This document shows, piece after piece, positions 20,053 through 28,714 of a stretch of DNA of 64,000 nucleotides. The notes under the pieces are model-generated. The model saw only the letters and a program-made list of their open reading frames with translations. It did not search any database and was not told the DNA's origin. Every line of letters begins with the position of its first letter. Position 1 is the stretch's first letter. The stretch lies in contig NZ_DAHUXJ010000078.1 of NCBI RefSeq assembly GCF_027307225.1, forward strand, positions 1-64,000, in the 5' to 3' direction. Both the position numbers and the translations under genes were made by a program. The stretch is from Bradyrhizobium sp. GTDB taxonomy: Bacteria > Pseudomonadota > Alphaproteobacteria > Rhizobiales > Xanthobacteraceae.

Positions 20053-20218
20053 TTTTCCCTCCCCCTTGCGGGGAGGGTCGGCGAGCTCGGAAGCGCTCTT
20101 GCGCTTCAAAGCGAGCCGGGGTGGGGGTTTTCAAAATGACCTCTCAATTCGAGCGCCCCCACCCGACCGTCGCTTCGCGCCGGCCACCCTCCCCACGCGT
20201 TCCGCGGGGGAGGGATAA
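20053..20218. repeat. Interspersed repeat, family D
   Basis: A 166-bp element with pyrimidine-rich start CCCTCCCCCTTGCGGGGAGGG and a mirrored end CACCCTCCCCACGCGTT...GGGGGAGGGATAAG. The halves pair as GGTGGGGG / CCCCCACC around the middle. Similar copies: 63667-63819 and a decayed one at 6127-6300. Confidence 0.8.
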
Positions 20219-20339
20219 GAAGGAACGGTTCAGGGCCAAGTTGCCTCCCGGTCACAGTCCCCTTTGCCCTTCTCAACGCCGCACTGCTGCCGTTCTGCCA
20301 TGGAGTGATATGCTGACGTGCGAATCAGGAATCCGGATC

Positions 20340-20627
20340 ATGAGTGCAGACAGCGACAGTCGGATTGCGTGGCACAGGGTTCAGCTCCGGAAAAACCGGG
20401 AAGCGTTGAAGGCGCTGGAGAACGCGCGCTTCACGTCGGGGGAAATTGCCGGACGCCGCAAGCAGACGTCGCACGCCATCGCTGACCTGAAGGAAAAGAT
20501 CGCGGAATCGGAGCGCTGTATCGCCCTGCATGACCGCCCGGCCCGGCGGCCGCTCGCCACCGACTTTCGCAGCCTCGCCGGCGTGAACTGGAGTCATTGG
20601 AACGCCAACGGCGGCAGCGAGCGCTAG
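20340..20627 (+). CDS. Small coiled-coil protein, hypothetical
   Basis: 95 aa starting MSADSDSRIAWHR, with a charged helical middle (RKNREALKALENARF, IADLKEKIAESERCI) that looks like a short coiled coil, and a tail ending LAGVNWSHWNANGGSER. A start at ATG 20310 would add ten residues. Typical small cytoplasmic protein; function not known. Flanked by repeats on both sides. Confidence 0.6.
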   Translation: MSADSDSRIAWHRVQLRKNREALKALENARFTSGEIAGRRKQTSHAIADLKEKIAESERCIALHDRPARRPLATDFRSLAGVNWSHWNANGGSER

Positions 20628-20670
20628 TCGGCGCAGATCTGATCTCGTCGCGCGCCCGGCAAGTGGGGAC

Positions 20671-20825
20671 GCGCTCCCCGGACACAGCGCAGCGCCTTAA
20701 GCGCGTTCACGCGCGTCTTCGACACGCTATGGCGGTGCGCTGTTGATCCGGGGTCCATTGGCAGTGTGGGTCCCGCATCTGCCGTGCACCACTTCGCGTT
20801 GCACCGCGTGCGGGACACGAGAGTG
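20671..20825. repeat. Interspersed repeat, family B
   Basis: Same block order as 19412-19537 (CCCCGGACACAGCGCAGCGC, TTGATCCGGGGTCCATT, GTGCGGGACACGAGAG) with an extra about 30 bp in the first half. Confidence 0.8.
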
Positions 20826-20940
20826 CCATTGCCGCATCCGGCGCGTGCTCATGGCCGATTCACTCTTCTTCCGACTTGAAAAATCGGCTGATATCGCGAA
20901 GCATTGCCGTGAGCGGCAACACCGGCGATGGAGAATTCCT

Positions 20941-21852
20941 GTGCGCAAAGTCCTGTTCGTGGCGGCAATCCTGGCGGCGCTGGTGTCAGGCTGTGCAAGC
21001 GCTGAAGCCGGGGAACTCACCGGCACGCTCGCCAAGGTCAAGGAGCTCGGATACATCACCATCGGACACCGCGAGGCCTCGGTGCCGTTCTCCTACGTCG
21101 ACGACAAGCGCCAGCCGGTCGGTTTTGCCATCGACATCTGCGGCAAGATCGTCGATGCCGTGAAGCGCGAATTGGAAATGGAAAAACTCGAAGTACGCTA
21201 TCAGCTGGTGACGGCCTCGACGCGCATTCCGCTTCTCGCCAACGGCACGATCGATCTTGAATGCGGCAACACGACCAACAATGCCGAGCGGCAGAAGCAG
21301 GTCTGGTACACCAACACGCATTTCCTGACGGCGAGCCGTTTCCTCTCGCGGGTTGACGCCAACGTCCGGTTGATCGCTGACCTCAAGGGCAAGACGGTGG
21401 TCTCGCCCGCTGGTTCGACCAACATCAGGCAGGCGCTCGAATTCAATAACCGCTTGCACCTCGGGATGACGATCGTGCCGGCGCAGGATCAGGGCGAGGC
21501 GTTCCTGATGGTCGAGACGGGGCGGGCAGCCGCCTTCGTCCAGGACGACATCGTGCTCGCCGGCCTGATCGCGATCGCCAAGGACCCGAAGGCGTACATG
21601 ATTTCCGAAGACGCGTTCTCGAAACCCGAGCCGTACGGAATCATGCTGCGCAAGGATGATGTGGCATTCAAGGCGCTCGCCGACGCCGCCACTTCCGCCC
21701 TCTACAAGAGCGCCGAAGGCCGGGCGCTCTATGCCAAGTGGTTTACGCAAGCCATCCCGCCGAAGAACGTCAACCTCAACATCCCGATGAGCGAGGCGAT
21801 GAAACGGGCGTTCGAAAAGCCGACGGATTCGCCGGATCCGGCGGCTTACTGA
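20941..21852 (+). CDS. Amino-acid ABC transporter periplasmic binding protein
   Basis: 303 aa from GTG 20941 (GGAG 8-11 nt upstream). A signal sequence with a lipobox-like LVSGC (residues about 15-19) is followed by a family-3 solute-binding fold: TLAKVKELGYITIGHREASVPFSY, FAIDICGKIVDAVK, the ligand region LANGTIDLECGNTTNNAERQ and GSTNIRQALE. This resembles glutamate/aspartate-type binding proteins. No permease or ATPase gene is adjacent, so it is an orphan receptor that must use a transporter encoded elsewhere. A long upstream frame runs through the B repeat and is not believed. Confidence 0.88.
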   Translation: MRKVLFVAAILAALVSGCASAEAGELTGTLAKVKELGYITIGHREASVPFSYVDDKRQPVGFAIDICGKIVDAVKRELEMEKLEVRYQLVTASTRIPLLANGTIDLECGNTTNNAERQKQVWYTNTHFLTASRFLSRVDANVRLIADLKGKTVVSPAGSTNIRQALEFNNRLHLGMTIVPAQDQGEAFLMVETGRAAAFVQDDIVLAGLIAIAKDPKAYMISEDAFSKPEPYGIMLRKDDVAFKALADAATSALYKSAEGRALYAKWFTQAIPPKNVNLNIPMSEAMKRAFEKPTDSPDPAAY

Positions 21853-21863
21853 GCGGCACGCTG

Positions 21864-22103
21864 TCAAGTCTCTGCCGCGGCTTCCAGCCTGATTTCCCCC
21901 GGCTGCTCCGCGACAAGATTGAGACGTGCGAGCTTTTCGATGGTGAACCAGTTGTCCCGGAAGATGGCGTCAGCGTCGATCCTGCTGACCGCGCGTATGG
22001 TGACGCTGCAGGCGTGCCGTGCGCCCGCGTTCGTCATCTGAAAATTGATTTTGAAATCCGCTGCCCTTCGGGCATGCGATAGCGATCGCTGCTCTCGGCG
22101 CAT
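21864..22103 (-). CDS. Possible small gene or remnant
   Basis: 79 aa frame whose C-terminal two thirds (INFQMTNAGARHACSVTIRA, DNWFTIEKLARLNLV, EIRLEAAAET) has coding-like GC-rich third positions, while the N-terminus lacks the signal peptide that a protein with this composition would be expected to have. It may be the end of a degraded secreted-protein gene. The rest of 21853-22332 shows nothing I can support. Confidence 0.33.
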   Translation of the reverse strand: MRREQRSLSHARRAADFKINFQMTNAGARHACSVTIRAVSRIDADAIFRDNWFTIEKLARLNLVAEQPGEIRLEAAAET

Positions 22104-22332
22104 TCTGACGCTCCCCTGGCGCAACTCATTTTCCCCAAGTTGCAGCGGTGACTGTACGTTAGCGATTGGGAATCCCGTTGGGCGGGATTGGGGCGGCAGC
22201 AAGAACGATTGTGTTTCGTTTGGCTTTGCCGATGCGGCTTCGCGACTGTCCGCGCTAGAGCTGAGGTCCAGCGCGCCTCGTTCAGCTTGAACGACGTTAA
22301 GTCTTCGGCCGGTGCACGGCCGCGAAAAATAG

Positions 22333-22668
22333 TCATTTTTGGGAGATGTTCATATAAGCCGTCCACGCCGCGCTAGCCAGGAGCTGAGATGGATCGGTTA
22401 TGCATACCCTGGCGACCTCAGCTATTGCCTCTTTTTCGGTAAAGTTCGGTTGGGCTTGTTCACTTGCCGCGGCAACATAATTGAGCCCTGACCAGAATCC
22501 AAAGATCCAGACGGTCCCTTCTGCTCGTGTAGCTGCTGATGAGCGCCAATGAGCGCATGTCGAAGCACCGACGCCACTCACATGGACTGCAACCTTCGCA
22601 TCTTCCGCCTGAGCGATCGAAGAGAGCAAGCATGCTCCAAGCAGGAGAAACAAGATCGGTCTTGGCAT
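22333..22668 (-). CDS. Small secreted protein, hypothetical
   Basis: 111 aa with a signal peptide (ILFLLLGACLLSSIAQA, cleavage before EDAK). The mature part has VGASTCAHWR, EGTVWIFGFWSGLNYV and ARVCITDPSQLLASAAW; the pattern of two cysteines around a W..GF.SG.N block recurs in small periplasmic proteins of this group, with no known role. It is on the same strand as, and 45 bp downstream of, the lytic transglycosylase gene. Confidence 0.68.
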   Translation of the reverse strand: MPRPILFLLLGACLLSSIAQAEDAKVAVHVSGVGASTCAHWRSSAATRAEGTVWIFGFWSGLNYVAAASEQAQPNFTEKEAIAEVARVCITDPSQLLASAAWTAYMNISQK

Positions 22669-22713
22669 GAACTATTTCCGGTAGCCGGGCGATTGAGGTC
22701 GGGCGATTGAAGG

Positions 22714-24897
22714 TCACCGCGACGAAGACGTTGGAGCTGCCAAAAGCTGCGCCGAGGTGGCTTCCTTCGAATCCGAAGGCGCGTGATCCGGCTCCGATGC
22801 AGCGGCGGCGGGGCTCTCAAATTGCGCGCGATAGACGTTGACGTTCTCGATCACGCGCTGGACATAATTGCGCGTTTCCGAAAACGGAATGCGTTCCACC
22901 CAATCGATCGCGTCCACCCTGGAATCGCGCGGATCGCCATATAGCTTTACCCAGTCTCGCACGCGGCCTCGGCCGGCGTTATAGCCGGCGAAGGCCATGA
23001 TGTGCGAGCCCGCATATTCCTTCAGCAATGCGCTGAGTTCGGCCGCGCCCATTTGCGTGTTGTAAGCGGGATCGGCGACCATCCTGTCCCAGTCATAGGT
23101 GACGCCGAACCGCTTGGCGGTATCGCGCCCGGCCTCCGGCGTGACCTGCATCAGGCCGACGGCGTTGGCGGACGATTTGTCCTTCTGGTTGAACGCACTC
23201 TCGGTGCGCACGACAGAATAGATGATGCTCCGCTCGATGGCGGGGGCGATCGGGCTAAATTGCGGAATTCCGATCGTCGGGAACGCGTACCGATCGAACG
23301 CGAGCCCGCGGGCGAGCGCCAGCTTGCCGATCTGCAACATGGCGCGCGCATCGTTGTGGCGGCCGGTCAACTCGGCAAGCGCAACCAGCACGGCCACGTC
23401 GTTGCTCTGTTCGGCGAGGTTGGCGACCAACGACAGCACGACGTCGCGTTCGCCGAGCGTGTAAAGGATTTCGGCGGCCCGCACGCGTTCGTCGGCAAGC
23501 GTTGCGTCACTGACCGGGTCGGGCGCCCGCAGCTCGATCTCGCCGAGGTCGAGCTTGGCGCGGGCAAGCTGTCCATAATAGGCGGTGGGGTACCGGCTGG
23601 CGGCCTCGTAGCCGGCGCGCATCGCATCCTTCTGCCCGGTGGCTTCGGCAACGCGCCCTCGCCAATAATTCGCCCGTGCGAGCACGATCGGATCGACCGC
23701 ACCGTCGTCTATATGTGCGAAATGTGCCCGCGCCGTCGCGGGATCGTTGCGGTAACGCAGGGCGATCCACCCGCACATGAAGTGGAAGTCGGCGCGGTAG
23801 TAGGCGCTGGCCGGCATGGCCGCATCGCGCACCACCTGGTAGGCGGTGTCGAACTTGCCCTGATCGAGCAGCTTGCGGGCGAGACTGCGCCGCTCGCGCC
23901 ACCATTCATCGGTATCCTGAAGCGCCATGGTCGCAGGCTGGGCCGTCAGCATCAGGCGGGTTGCATCCTCGATCCGGTCGTGATGCGTCATCCAGCGGAT
24001 CCGACAAAGCTTGTATCCGAGATCGCTGCGCGCTTCCGTCGCCACGTCGTTGAGCAGGTCGAGCGCCTTGTCGGTGTTGCCCGCGGCACAGGCCTTCACA
24101 ATCGAGACCTCGTCGCTGCCGAGCCGTTGCGCAGCGCGCCTGGCGCCTGCAAGGTCCTTGGCGCCGATCCGCTTGTCCATGCGCGCACGATGGTCGGCGG
24201 GCGTGAGCAGGTCGCGGAACTGCTCGAATGCATCTGTTTCGGTGCGCTCCGTCAATTCGTCCGAATGCCACGCCTGCCGGACCAGCCTCGCGGCGCCGTC
24301 GCGGTCACCCTCGGCGAGCAGGACGCGTGCGAGCGCGAAACGGCCTTTGGCGCTGATCGGGTGATCGCCGATGAAGTTGCGCGTGGTGGTGGCGTCGGCG
24401 CGCTCCTGCCACAGGGCCGCTTCCGCCCGCTTGCGCATGAGTGACATGTTTGGCCAGCCGGGGCTGTCGGCGATGAATGCCGCGTAGCGGTCGAAGTTCG
24501 CGCGGCATTCCGCATGGCGCAGGATGAACCATTCGACAAGCCGCAGCGCCGCCGGATCGGCGATCGTTTTTTCGATGGCGGTCGCCTCGGAGATCCTGGC
24601 CTTGCGCGTCAGATCGATCGCATCCTTGACCGCGGCAAGATCGCCGGACAGCGGCGGAGCATCCGCGATCGGAGACGGCACGTCGCGGGAGGGGGGCGTT
24701 TTGTGTCGTTCGGCGCGGACACGCTTTGCATGTCTGTCTCGCTTGAGAGCCGCGCTATTGCGGTGATGCGCTCCGCTCGCTTCGTGCGACTTCTTGTGGT
24801 GTTGAGCCTTATGGCCGGCGCGCGCGGCGGCGTCGGTCGAACACAAAACGAGCGCCGCCCAGGTCAAGCAGGACAGCAGGCGCAAGCGCCGGTTCAT
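22714..24897 (-). CDS. Soluble-type lytic murein transglycosylase (Slt70-like)
   Basis: 727 aa from ATG 24897. A signal peptide (residues about 3-25) is followed by a His/Lys-rich stretch, a long alpha-helical superhelical U/L domain (about 75-560), and a C-terminal SLT catalytic domain with the catalytic glutamate in VVRTESAFN, then ANAVGLMQVTPEAG, MGAAELSALL and FAGYNAGRGRVRDW motifs. It cleaves the MurNAc-GlcNAc bond of peptidoglycan to 1,6-anhydro products in the periplasm. The next gene upstream is an L,D-transpeptidase on the same strand, so this is a wall-remodelling pair. Confidence 0.94.
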   Translation of the reverse strand: MNRRLRLLSCLTWAALVLCSTDAAARAGHKAQHHKKSHEASGAHHRNSAALKRDRHAKRVRAERHKTPPSRDVPSPIADAPPLSGDLAAVKDAIDLTRKARISEATAIEKTIADPAALRLVEWFILRHAECRANFDRYAAFIADSPGWPNMSLMRKRAEAALWQERADATTTRNFIGDHPISAKGRFALARVLLAEGDRDGAARLVRQAWHSDELTERTETDAFEQFRDLLTPADHRARMDKRIGAKDLAGARRAAQRLGSDEVSIVKACAAGNTDKALDLLNDVATEARSDLGYKLCRIRWMTHHDRIEDATRLMLTAQPATMALQDTDEWWRERRSLARKLLDQGKFDTAYQVVRDAAMPASAYYRADFHFMCGWIALRYRNDPATARAHFAHIDDGAVDPIVLARANYWRGRVAEATGQKDAMRAGYEAASRYPTAYYGQLARAKLDLGEIELRAPDPVSDATLADERVRAAEILYTLGERDVVLSLVANLAEQSNDVAVLVALAELTGRHNDARAMLQIGKLALARGLAFDRYAFPTIGIPQFSPIAPAIERSIIYSVVRTESAFNQKDKSSANAVGLMQVTPEAGRDTAKRFGVTYDWDRMVADPAYNTQMGAAELSALLKEYAGSHIMAFAGYNAGRGRVRDWVKLYGDPRDSRVDAIDWVERIPFSETRNYVQRVIENVNVYRAQFESPAAAASEPDHAPSDSKEATSAQLLAAPTSSSR

Positions 24898-24937
24898 TGC
24901 TTCGTCCCCCAAAATTGCCTCAGCGACCTCTCATCAA

Positions 24938-25013
24938 CTAGTAGAGTGGATTTGACATTCGCTACCCACTTGGCCGCGGGTTCGTCAGGCGAATGTCAAA
25001 TCCACTGCACTAG
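24938..25013. repeat. CTAG hairpin element, class 2, no bulge
   Basis: 76-bp inverted repeat bounded by CTAG; arms read CTAGTAGAGT-GGATTTGACATTCGC and CTAGTGCAGT-GGATTTGACATTCGC (reverse complement), so neither carries the TTT bulge. The right CTAG provides the TAG stop codon of the L,D-transpeptidase gene on the minus strand. Confidence 0.88.
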
Positions 25014-25666
25014 GTCCGCCCGTTAAACGCCCCCATCCGCCCACCCTGCCCAGGTGGGAGCACGACGACGGTCGTGCCCTGCTTTACCCGATCATACAGA
25101 TCGATCACGTCCTCATTGGTCATGCGTATGCAACCGGAAGAAATGGCCTGGCCGATATATTCCGGTTGGTTCGTGCCATGTATGCGGTAGAGGGTGTCTT
25201 TGTTGCCCTCGTAAAGGTACAGCGCCCGCGCTCCGAGCGGATTTTCCGCACCTCCCGGAACGCGTTGCGGGTACGGACCAAGCCGTGCCTGAATTTCCGG
25301 CGTCGGAATCCAATCGGGCCATTGCGCCATACGGCCGACGGTCGCGGTGCCCGACCAGGCCATCGCTTCTTCTCCGACCGCAACGCCGTAGCGGATCGCC
25401 TTACCTTGCGGTAAGACGTAGTAAAGGTAGCGCGCGTCGGAATCGACGAGGATCGTTCCCGGTCTCTGCTGGTACGGGTAGTCGACGATGTGCCGGTGAT
25501 ATTGCTCGGGAATGCTCGCCTGCTTGTAAGGCGGGTTGGCCAATAACTGCCGATCCCTTTGAGTGAAGTTCGCGTCCGACATCGGGGACAGCGTCGATTG
25601 CGCGCAACCGGCGAGAACCAAACCCGACAACCCCACGAGCAACCACGCCAGTACGGATTTCGGCAC
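25010..25666 (-). CDS. L,D-transpeptidase lipoprotein (YkuD domain)
   Basis: 218 aa from GTG 25666, with GGAGGG upstream. A lipoprotein signal (GLSGLVLAGC, Cys21) anchors it in the envelope. The YkuD domain (about 65-205) contains YRIHGTN and the catalytic SSGCIRM, which forms the acyl-enzyme with the tetrapeptide stem. It makes 3-3 peptidoglycan cross-links or attaches proteins to the wall. Its final codon and stop are set by the CTAG end of the hairpin element. It is upstream of the lytic transglycosylase on the same strand. Confidence 0.93.
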   Translation of the reverse strand: MPKSVLAWLLVGLSGLVLAGCAQSTLSPMSDANFTQRDRQLLANPPYKQASIPEQYHRHIVDYPYQQRPGTILVDSDARYLYYVLPQGKAIRYGVAVGEEAMAWSGTATVGRMAQWPDWIPTPEIQARLGPYPQRVPGGAENPLGARALYLYEGNKDTLYRIHGTNQPEYIGQAISSGCIRMTNEDVIDLYDRVKQGTTVVVLPPGQGGRMGAFNGRT

Positions 25667-25928
25667 CGTCTGCCCTCCAAAGCGTGACTCCGCATTATCT
25701 GCTGCTCGAATGGTGCAGAAATCAAGGCAAAAAGACCGCAGAGGACGAAATCACCGCTGATATCGGCAAGCTTCGGGATCGATGCGGCGGATGTTCACAC
25801 GGGGTCGCGTAACCATCGAATTCGGCCGCATTTTCGACTCACTGCAACCAGATTTGCAGAAGATGCTACCTTCGGTAGCGTTGGGTTTTGTTTGATCTCT
25901 CATGCAATTTCAGTGCTTGAGGTGTTCA

Positions 25929-26282
25929 ATGACAAGGCAGAATCGGTTGACTGTTTTCATCGCCTCCATCGCCACGATCGCATCGATCGACATGCTGGGC
26001 GCGCAAGTCAGGCAATGCAGTGCCGAGCGGCCGGCAGGCCAGCATGGCTATTGGTCTTATCGCCTGATCGATGGACGCAAATGCTGGTATGAAGGCAAGA
26101 GAATGCTTTCGAAGTCATTGTTGGCGTGGCCGCTGCATGCCCCGGTCAAAACACGTCTCGAAGTAGAACCTGCACCCCAGCTTCGCGACAAGCCCGGCGA
26201 ACCGTTGGACGCAAACGCGTGGGACCGGAACGACGTCGATACTTTCGAAACGCGATGGCGCGCAATCAGCACGGTGCACTAA
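25929..26282 (+). CDS. Small secreted protein with GYWSYRLIDGRKCWYEG motif, hypothetical
   Basis: 117 aa from ATG 25929; an in-frame ATG at 25902 is possible. The N-terminus (RLTVFIASIATIASIDMLGAQ) is signal-peptide-like. The motif GYWSYRLIDGRKCWYEG with CSAERPAGQ before it and ML.KSLL after it is a recurrent pattern of short envelope proteins in these bacteria, but no function is known to me. The rest is Pro/Asp-rich. Convergent with nothing; followed 2 bp later by a decayed hairpin element. Confidence 0.6.
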   Translation: MTRQNRLTVFIASIATIASIDMLGAQVRQCSAERPAGQHGYWSYRLIDGRKCWYEGKRMLSKSLLAWPLHAPVKTRLEVEPAPQLRDKPGEPLDANAWDRNDVDTFETRWRAISTVH

Positions 26283-26284
26283 AT

Positions 26285-26356
26285 TAGTGGTCCGATTCCA
26301 ACGTTCGCTTTCAGAGTTTGCGGCCAGGCGGGTAGCGAATGTCAAATCCACTCCAA
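26285..26356. repeat. Hybrid hairpin element (class 1 left arm, class 2 right arm)
   Basis: The left arm TTAGTGGTCCGATTCCAACG is class 1 without bulge; the right arm, reverse complemented, ends GGAGTGGATTTGACATTCGCT, class 2 without bulge. The arms pair only partly (…TTCGCT with AGCGAA). Looks like a recombination product of two elements. Confidence 0.72.
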
Positions 26357-26378
26357 CAGGCGTTGGTTTCACGGGGGA

Positions 26379-27626
26379 ATGACTCCATTGGGACGGGGAT
26401 CTGGAAGGAGGTTCAACGGTCCGGGATCGTCTGCAAGATCTCGCGTCAACGCCAGACGCATACGGGCGATATCGCTGGCAGCGTTTGCCGTTTGCCTGCT
26501 TACCCCTGACATTGCGCACGCCCAGTTTCCGTTTTGGCCCCAGCGGGGGTTCTGGCCGAGTTTCTACGCGCCGCACAGGCATAAGCACGCCCGGCATCTA
26601 AACCCTGAAACGGCAAAGAACGTTCGATCCGAGGCTCCAAAGGGACCGCTGCAGATCATCATTTCGATTCCAGACCAGCGGGTGTCGCTTTATGAGAACG
26701 ACGCGCTGATTGCGCGCTCTTCGGTATCCACCGGAGTCCGGCTTCATCCAACACCTATTGGTGTTTTCAGCGTCATCGGCAAGCAGCGTTGGCACCGGTC
26801 CAACATCTATAGCGGCGCTCCGATGCCCTACATGCAGCGCATTACCTGGTCAGGAATAGCGCTGCACGCGGGTGTCCTGCCAGGATATCCGGCGTCACAC
26901 GGTTGCATCCGCTTGACCAACGACTTTGCGATTCGGCTCTGGCATCTCACAAGGCGCGGCACGCGCGTGATCATCGCGCCTGACGATGTCCGGCCCGTCG
27001 AGATAACCAGTTCACGTCTCTTCAAAAGGAAGGTCCCATCCGCTCCTCCCGAACCACCGCTGACCACCGATCCGGGCAATAGCCTCGGAACAGCCGAGGT
27101 AGCTGATAGTTCGCCCGCATCGGTCGCCGGGGCGCAGGAAGCCGCCGGCATTCCGATTTCGAGCCCGCCTTCCGCCCCGGCGGTGTCACGGAAGAGTGTC
27201 CCTATCTCCGTCTTCATCAGCCGCAGCATGAGCAAGCTGTTCGTCCGCCAGGGCTTCTCGCCCTTGTTCGAAGCGCCGGTCAAAATTCAAAATCCGCAGG
27301 AGCCGATTGGCACGCACGTATTTACCGCCGTGGAATCCGCGGACGCCGGAGCGGATCTTCGCTGGATCGTGGTGTCGATGCCGTCCGAGGTTCATCCCGT
27401 GATCGGGCGCTCGGCCAAGTGGCGCGGGAAGCCGGAAAGGCAAATGGTCGGGATTTCCCTGCCGACGCCGTCACCCGACACTGCGCTCGAACGCATTGAA
27501 ATCCCCCAGGACGCCATCGAGCGGATCTCTGAATTATTGACGCCTGCTTCGTCGCTGATCGTGTCGGACAGCGGGTTTAGTCGTGAGACGGGAAGGGACA
27601 CGGATTTCATCGTCGTGATGCATTGA
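26379..27626 (+). CDS. L,D-transpeptidase with C-terminal extension
   Basis: 415 aa. A signal/anchor sequence (about 27-50, ending AHAQ) is followed by a YkuD domain (about 90-210): LQIIISIPDQRVSLYEND, STGVRLHPTPIGVFSV, IALHAG and the catalytic ASHGCIRL. After a Pro/Ser-rich linker, residues about 265-415 form a second region without a recognised catalytic motif; it begins VFISRSMSKLFVRQG, similar in style to a degenerate YkuD N-terminus, so it may be a non-catalytic second copy. Envelope-located peptidoglycan cross-linking is expected. SD-like GGGGG precedes ATG 26379. Confidence 0.9.
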   Translation: MTPLGRGSGRRFNGPGSSARSRVNARRIRAISLAAFAVCLLTPDIAHAQFPFWPQRGFWPSFYAPHRHKHARHLNPETAKNVRSEAPKGPLQIIISIPDQRVSLYENDALIARSSVSTGVRLHPTPIGVFSVIGKQRWHRSNIYSGAPMPYMQRITWSGIALHAGVLPGYPASHGCIRLTNDFAIRLWHLTRRGTRVIIAPDDVRPVEITSSRLFKRKVPSAPPEPPLTTDPGNSLGTAEVADSSPASVAGAQEAAGIPISSPPSAPAVSRKSVPISVFISRSMSKLFVRQGFSPLFEAPVKIQNPQEPIGTHVFTAVESADAGADLRWIVVSMPSEVHPVIGRSAKWRGKPERQMVGISLPTPSPDTALERIEIPQDAIERISELLTPASSLIVSDSGFSRETGRDTDFIVVMH

Positions 27627-27688
27627 GCCGCACCGCTGTTGACCATCGAGCGGACGGCCCGTTTGCCGAAGGAATTCGCGGGCGTGCA

Positions 27689-28714
27689 TCAGCCGACGGA
27701 GACGCCCGCCTTCGCCCGGCTTATGCCGAGCGTCAGAATGCGATTAAGCAGGGCTGGGTAATCCAGTCCGTCATGCCGTGCCGCCAAGGCGACTTCCTGG
27801 CTGCTGGCGATTTCCGGATTTGGGTTCGCTTCGATGAAATACAGCGTGCCGTCGGCCGCGAGGCGAAAGTCGATGCGCGCATATCCATCGAGGCCCAATG
27901 TCTTGTAGACGCGTTTTGCCGTGCGCTGAATGCGGGCGCGCAACTCCGGCGCAAGATTCTTGGCTGGCCCATCCACGATTCCGACGCGCTCCTGATAATC
28001 GGTATCGTGTTTGACCTTCTCGGTGGCGATGGCCTGGCCGCCCATGGTGCCGAATTTCAATTCCCAGACCGGCAGAACCTGTAACCGGTTGTTGCCGAGT
28101 ACGCCGACATAGAGCTCGCGTCCCTCGATATATTGCTCGGCGATCGCGGCGGTTCCAACCCGCTCATGGATGAAAGCGACGCGCTCGGCGAGCTTCTCGT
28201 CGGTGTCGACGATGGATGCCTGCGAGATGCCCCGCGATCCGTCCTCGTTCAGGCTCTTGACGATCAGCGGCAGCGCAAGACGCCCCGGCCGTTTGACCTT
28301 GCGGCGCATCGGGAACACGGCGAAGGCCGGCACCGCGATCCGGCGATGATGCACCAGTGTCTTGGACAGATCCTTGCCGCGCGCCAGGATCAGGCCACGC
28401 GGGTTGCATCCGGTGTACGGGATCTTCATCAGCTCGAGAAAGCTCGGGATGTGCTGGTCATACACCGGCTCGTGGTGAAACTGCTCCAGCAGGTTGAACA
28501 CCACGTGCGGCTTGAAATCGTCGATCGTCTCGCGCACCGGTTTGATTTCTTCCTGCACGCCGAGCGGACGAACGTCATGGCCGGCCGCGCGCAAGGTGCT
28601 CACGACATCATATTCTGTCTTCCATTCGTTGATTTCCCGCGTGCTGTATCCTTCGGTCGTCTCCGGCGGCATGAAGTCCGGATGCATGAGCACGAGAATG
28701 CGCAGGCGTCTCAT
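27689..28714 (-). CDS. ATP-grasp ligase, D-Ala-D-Ala ligase-like
   Basis: 341 aa. Contains an ATP-grasp fold: N-terminal pre-ATP-grasp (RILVLMHPDFMPP..), PYTGCNPRGLILARGKDLSKTL, the ATP-binding LPLIVKSLNEDGSRGI, EQYIEGRELYVGVLGN and the Mg-binding end ARIDFRLAADGTLYFIEANPNPE. Such enzymes join a carboxylate to an amine via an acylphosphate. It differs from Ddl in length of the N-terminus and in the omega-loop, so the substrates are unknown. The ATG 28714 overlaps the TGA of the metallopeptidase gene as ATGA, so translation is coupled. Confidence 0.87.
   Translation of the reverse strand: MRRLRILVLMHPDFMPPETTEGYSTREINEWKTEYDVVSTLRAAGHDVRPLGVQEEIKPVRETIDDFKPHVVFNLLEQFHHEPVYDQHIPSFLELMKIPYTGCNPRGLILARGKDLSKTLVHHRRIAVPAFAVFPMRRKVKRPGRLALPLIVKSLNEDGSRGISQASIVDTDEKLAERVAFIHERVGTAAIAEQYIEGRELYVGVLGNNRLQVLPVWELKFGTMGGQAIATEKVKHDTDYQERVGIVDGPAKNLAPELRARIQRTAKRVYKTLGLDGYARIDFRLAADGTLYFIEANPNPEIASSQEVALAARHDGLDYPALLNRILTLGISRAKAGVSVG

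Noticed and set aside
20743..20940. N-terminal extension of the binding protein
   Set aside because: Runs through a family B repeat; the GTG at 20941 with a signal sequence right after it is the credible start.
23002..24444. 480-codon plus frame
   Set aside because: Shadow of the lytic transglycosylase.
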